Assembly (NCBI GenBank): GCA_002315795.1
Contig: DCIF01000103.1
Coordinates: forward strand, 1-7,240
From: Bacteroidales bacterium UBA1733
GTDB lineage: Bacteria; Bacteroidota; Bacteroidia; Bacteroidales; UBA3663
Direction of reading: 5' to 3'
Length of the DNA stretch: 7,240 bases
In this document: piece after piece, positions 6,234 to 7,240 of the stretch
How the letters are laid out: the number at the start of each line of letters is the position of its first letter
Numbering within the stretch: the stretch's first letter is position 1
Made by a program: the position numbers and the translations under genes
Notes under the pieces: model-generated
What the model was told of the DNA's origin: nothing
What the model saw: only the letters and a program-made list of their open reading frames with translations
Database searches by the model: none

Positions 6234-6263
6234 CAAAGATACGAAAAAATTTCGAAAATCAAA
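6234..6263 (-). promoter_or_regulatory. promoter of the two-transporter operon
   Basis: The minus strand has TTTG at 6263-6260, an 18-bp spacer and TATCTTTG at 6241-6234, close to the Bacteroidota consensus with a slightly short spacer. Transcription would start near 6227, about 15-21 nt before the two candidate ATG codons. This argues against any start upstream of 6212. Confidence 0.6.
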
Positions 6264-6375
6264 ATATTGTTTTCATTTTACTCGCAAAATATCGAACATT
6301 TAGACAAGAATAAGACAGGAATACTGGCATTTTGCCTTGCTGATATAAAAAAATAAGAGAAAAAAATGGCAATAA

Positions 6376-6407
6376 TTTGTGAGTTTCAAAAAAAATATGT
6401 ACCTTTG
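6376..6407 (+). promoter_or_regulatory. rsmH promoter, consensus Bacteroidota type
   Basis: TTTG at 6376-6379, a 20-bp spacer and TACCTTTG at 6400-6407 match the Bacteroidota primary-sigma promoter exactly. The predicted start is near 6414, leaving a leader of about 45 nt, AT-rich and without a Shine-Dalgarno sequence. The 6207-6459 gap holds this promoter and the opposing transporter promoter and no gene. Confidence 0.7.
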
Positions 6408-6459
6408 ACCACTTTTTTATTAACATAGCATAGTAAAAATATAATTTTTAAGGGCAAAA

Positions 6460-7240
6460 ATGGAGTACCACATACCGGTTATGCTGAACGAATGTCTGGA
6501 GGGACTGAATATCCGTCCGGACGGTATCTATGTAGATGTCACATTCGGTGGTGGTGGTCACAGCAGAGCGATACTGAAGCAACTCTCTGCCAAAGGACAT
6601 CTTTATAGCTTCGATCAGGATCCGGATGCGGAAAAAAACATTTATAGTGAGGAGTTAGGAGTGAGGAGTGAGGAATTACCTCAGAACTTCACCTTTGTTC
6701 GCTCAAACTTCCGCTATCTGAAGAACTGGATGCGCTATCATGGAGTGAAGCATATTGATGGACTGCTGGCTGATCTGGGAGTATCGAGTCATCATCTGGA
6801 TGATGCAGAACGCGGCTTTGCCTTCCGTTTTGATGCTCCGTTGGACATGCGAATGAATACCCGTGCCGGCAAGACCGCTGCAGACATCCTGATGGAAGCT
6901 GACGAGCAGGAACTGACCCGTATCTTCACACTCTATGGAGAGTTGCGACAGGCGCGTCGTATGGCACAGGCCATCGTAAAGCAGCGTCAACAGAAAGCCA
7001 TTGCTACGACAGGAGACCTGATGGCAGTAGTAAAGCCGATGATCAGTCCGAAGGCCGAGAAGAAAGAACTGGCACAGGTATTCCAAGCGTTGCGCATCGA
7101 GGTAAATCATGAGATGCAGGCGCTGGAAGAGATGCTCACAGCAGCTACCGAACTGCTGACACCTCCTGATAAGAACGGAGAGAATGCAGGCCGACTGGTG
7201 GTGATGACCTATCATTCGCTGGAAGACCGTATTGTGAAGA
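6460..7240 (+). CDS. rsmH: 16S rRNA (cytosine(1402)-N(4))-methyltransferase RsmH, partial (3' end outside window)
   Basis: RsmH (formerly MraW) methylates N4 of C1402 in the decoding centre of 16S rRNA using SAM. The ATG at 6460 opens a frame with no stop through 260 codons to the window edge; the full protein should be a little over 300 residues. Visible motifs are the SAM-binding DVTFGGGGHS at 26-35, FDQD at 51-54 with the acidic SAM-ribose contact, ADLGVSSHHLDDAERGF at 104-120, LDMRM at 128-132, FQALRIEVN at 208-216 and YHSLEDRIVK at 251-260. Two local expansions stand out against the Bacteroides proteins I recall: residues about 62-75 (YSEELGVRSEELPQ), encoded by a heptanucleotide repeat tract, and about 235-243 (PPDKNGENA). 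Neither interrupts a motif. RsmH normally starts the mra/dcw division and cell-wall cluster, often after mraZ, but no mraZ precedes it here. Confidence 0.96.
   Translation, partial: MEYHIPVMLNECLEGLNIRPDGIYVDVTFGGGGHSRAILKQLSAKGHLYSFDQDPDAEKNIYSEELGVRSEELPQNFTFVRSNFRYLKNWMRYHGVKHIDGLLADLGVSSHHLDDAERGFAFRFDAPLDMRMNTRAGKTAADILMEADEQELTRIFTLYGELRQARRMAQAIVKQRQQKAIATTGDLMAVVKPMISPKAEKKELAQVFQALRIEVNHEMQALEEMLTAATELLTPPDKNGENAGRLVVMTYHSLEDRIVK
6646..6678 (+). repeat. heptanucleotide tandem repeat inside rsmH
   Basis: Four tandem 7-bp units AGTGAGG / AGTTAGG / AGTGAGG / AGTGAGG occupy 6646-6673, followed by AATTA. The tract lies in frame in rsmH and encodes S-E-E-L-G-V-R-S-E-E-L (residues 63-73). 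Seven A residues at 6632-6638 lie just upstream. Since the unit is not a multiple of three, gain or loss of one unit would shift the frame. Confidence 0.85.

Noticed and set aside
6234..6236. TTG as an earlier start for the first transporter
   Set aside because: It is the last three bases of a consensus -7 box, upstream of the predicted transcription start.
6703..7215. 170-codon minus-strand open frame opposite rsmH
   Set aside because: It overlaps conserved RsmH motifs on the plus strand and has a Cys/His/Gln-rich composition typical of antisense frames.

Overview
The window is bacterial chromosomal DNA from the Bacteroidota, most likely Bacteroidales and probably a Prevotella-type organism (inference). 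Reasons: the start regions lack Shine-Dalgarno sequences; promoters fit the Bacteroidota pattern TTTG-N19..21-TAnnTTTG; there is a Bacteroidota-type T6SS tube protein; the secreted hydrolase ends in the short 'YDLxGxKL...KG...NGxxV..K' tail common in Prevotella and Bacteroides; and the RsmH sequence (FDQD, FTFVRSNFRYL, DLGVSSHHLDD) is of Bacteroidales type. No tRNA, rRNA, CRISPR array or transposase was seen.

Layout. (1) 1-280, minus: 5' part of an Hcp/TssD-like T6SS tube protein gene, cut by the window edge. (2) 281-600: divergent intergenic region with an hcp promoter box, a four-unit array of a palindromic 18-bp motif and a promoter for the next gene. (3) 601-1956, plus: secreted alpha/beta-hydrolase (lipase/esterase-like). 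(4) 1959-2015: a second, highly palindromic copy of the motif array, lying between convergent genes. (5) 2039-3304, minus: metK, S-adenosylmethionine synthetase, behind a structured leader of about 116 nt. (6) 3423-3458, minus: the terminator hairpin of the upstream transporter operon, physically overlapping the metK promoter. (7) 3476-4801 and 4818-6206, minus: a tandem pair of paralogous sodium-coupled neurotransmitter/amino-acid symporters (NSS/SNF family), 16 bp apart. (8) 6207-6459: divergent promoters. (9) 6460-7240, plus: rsmH, 16S rRNA m4C1402 methyltransferase and normally the head of the division/cell-wall cluster, cut by the window edge and carrying a heptanucleotide repeat inside its coding sequence.

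How the genes may work together. Two Na+-coupled amino-acid importers sit directly upstream of metK on the same strand. Since some NSS transporters carry methionine, a methionine-uptake-to-SAM arrangement is possible, and RsmH uses SAM, but there is no proof of a functional link. No large new system is evident. The most novel-looking signals are non-coding: the 57-bp palindromic element found on both sides of the hydrolase gene, the metK leader with exchangeable helices, the overlapping terminator and promoter at metK, and the repeat tract inside rsmH.
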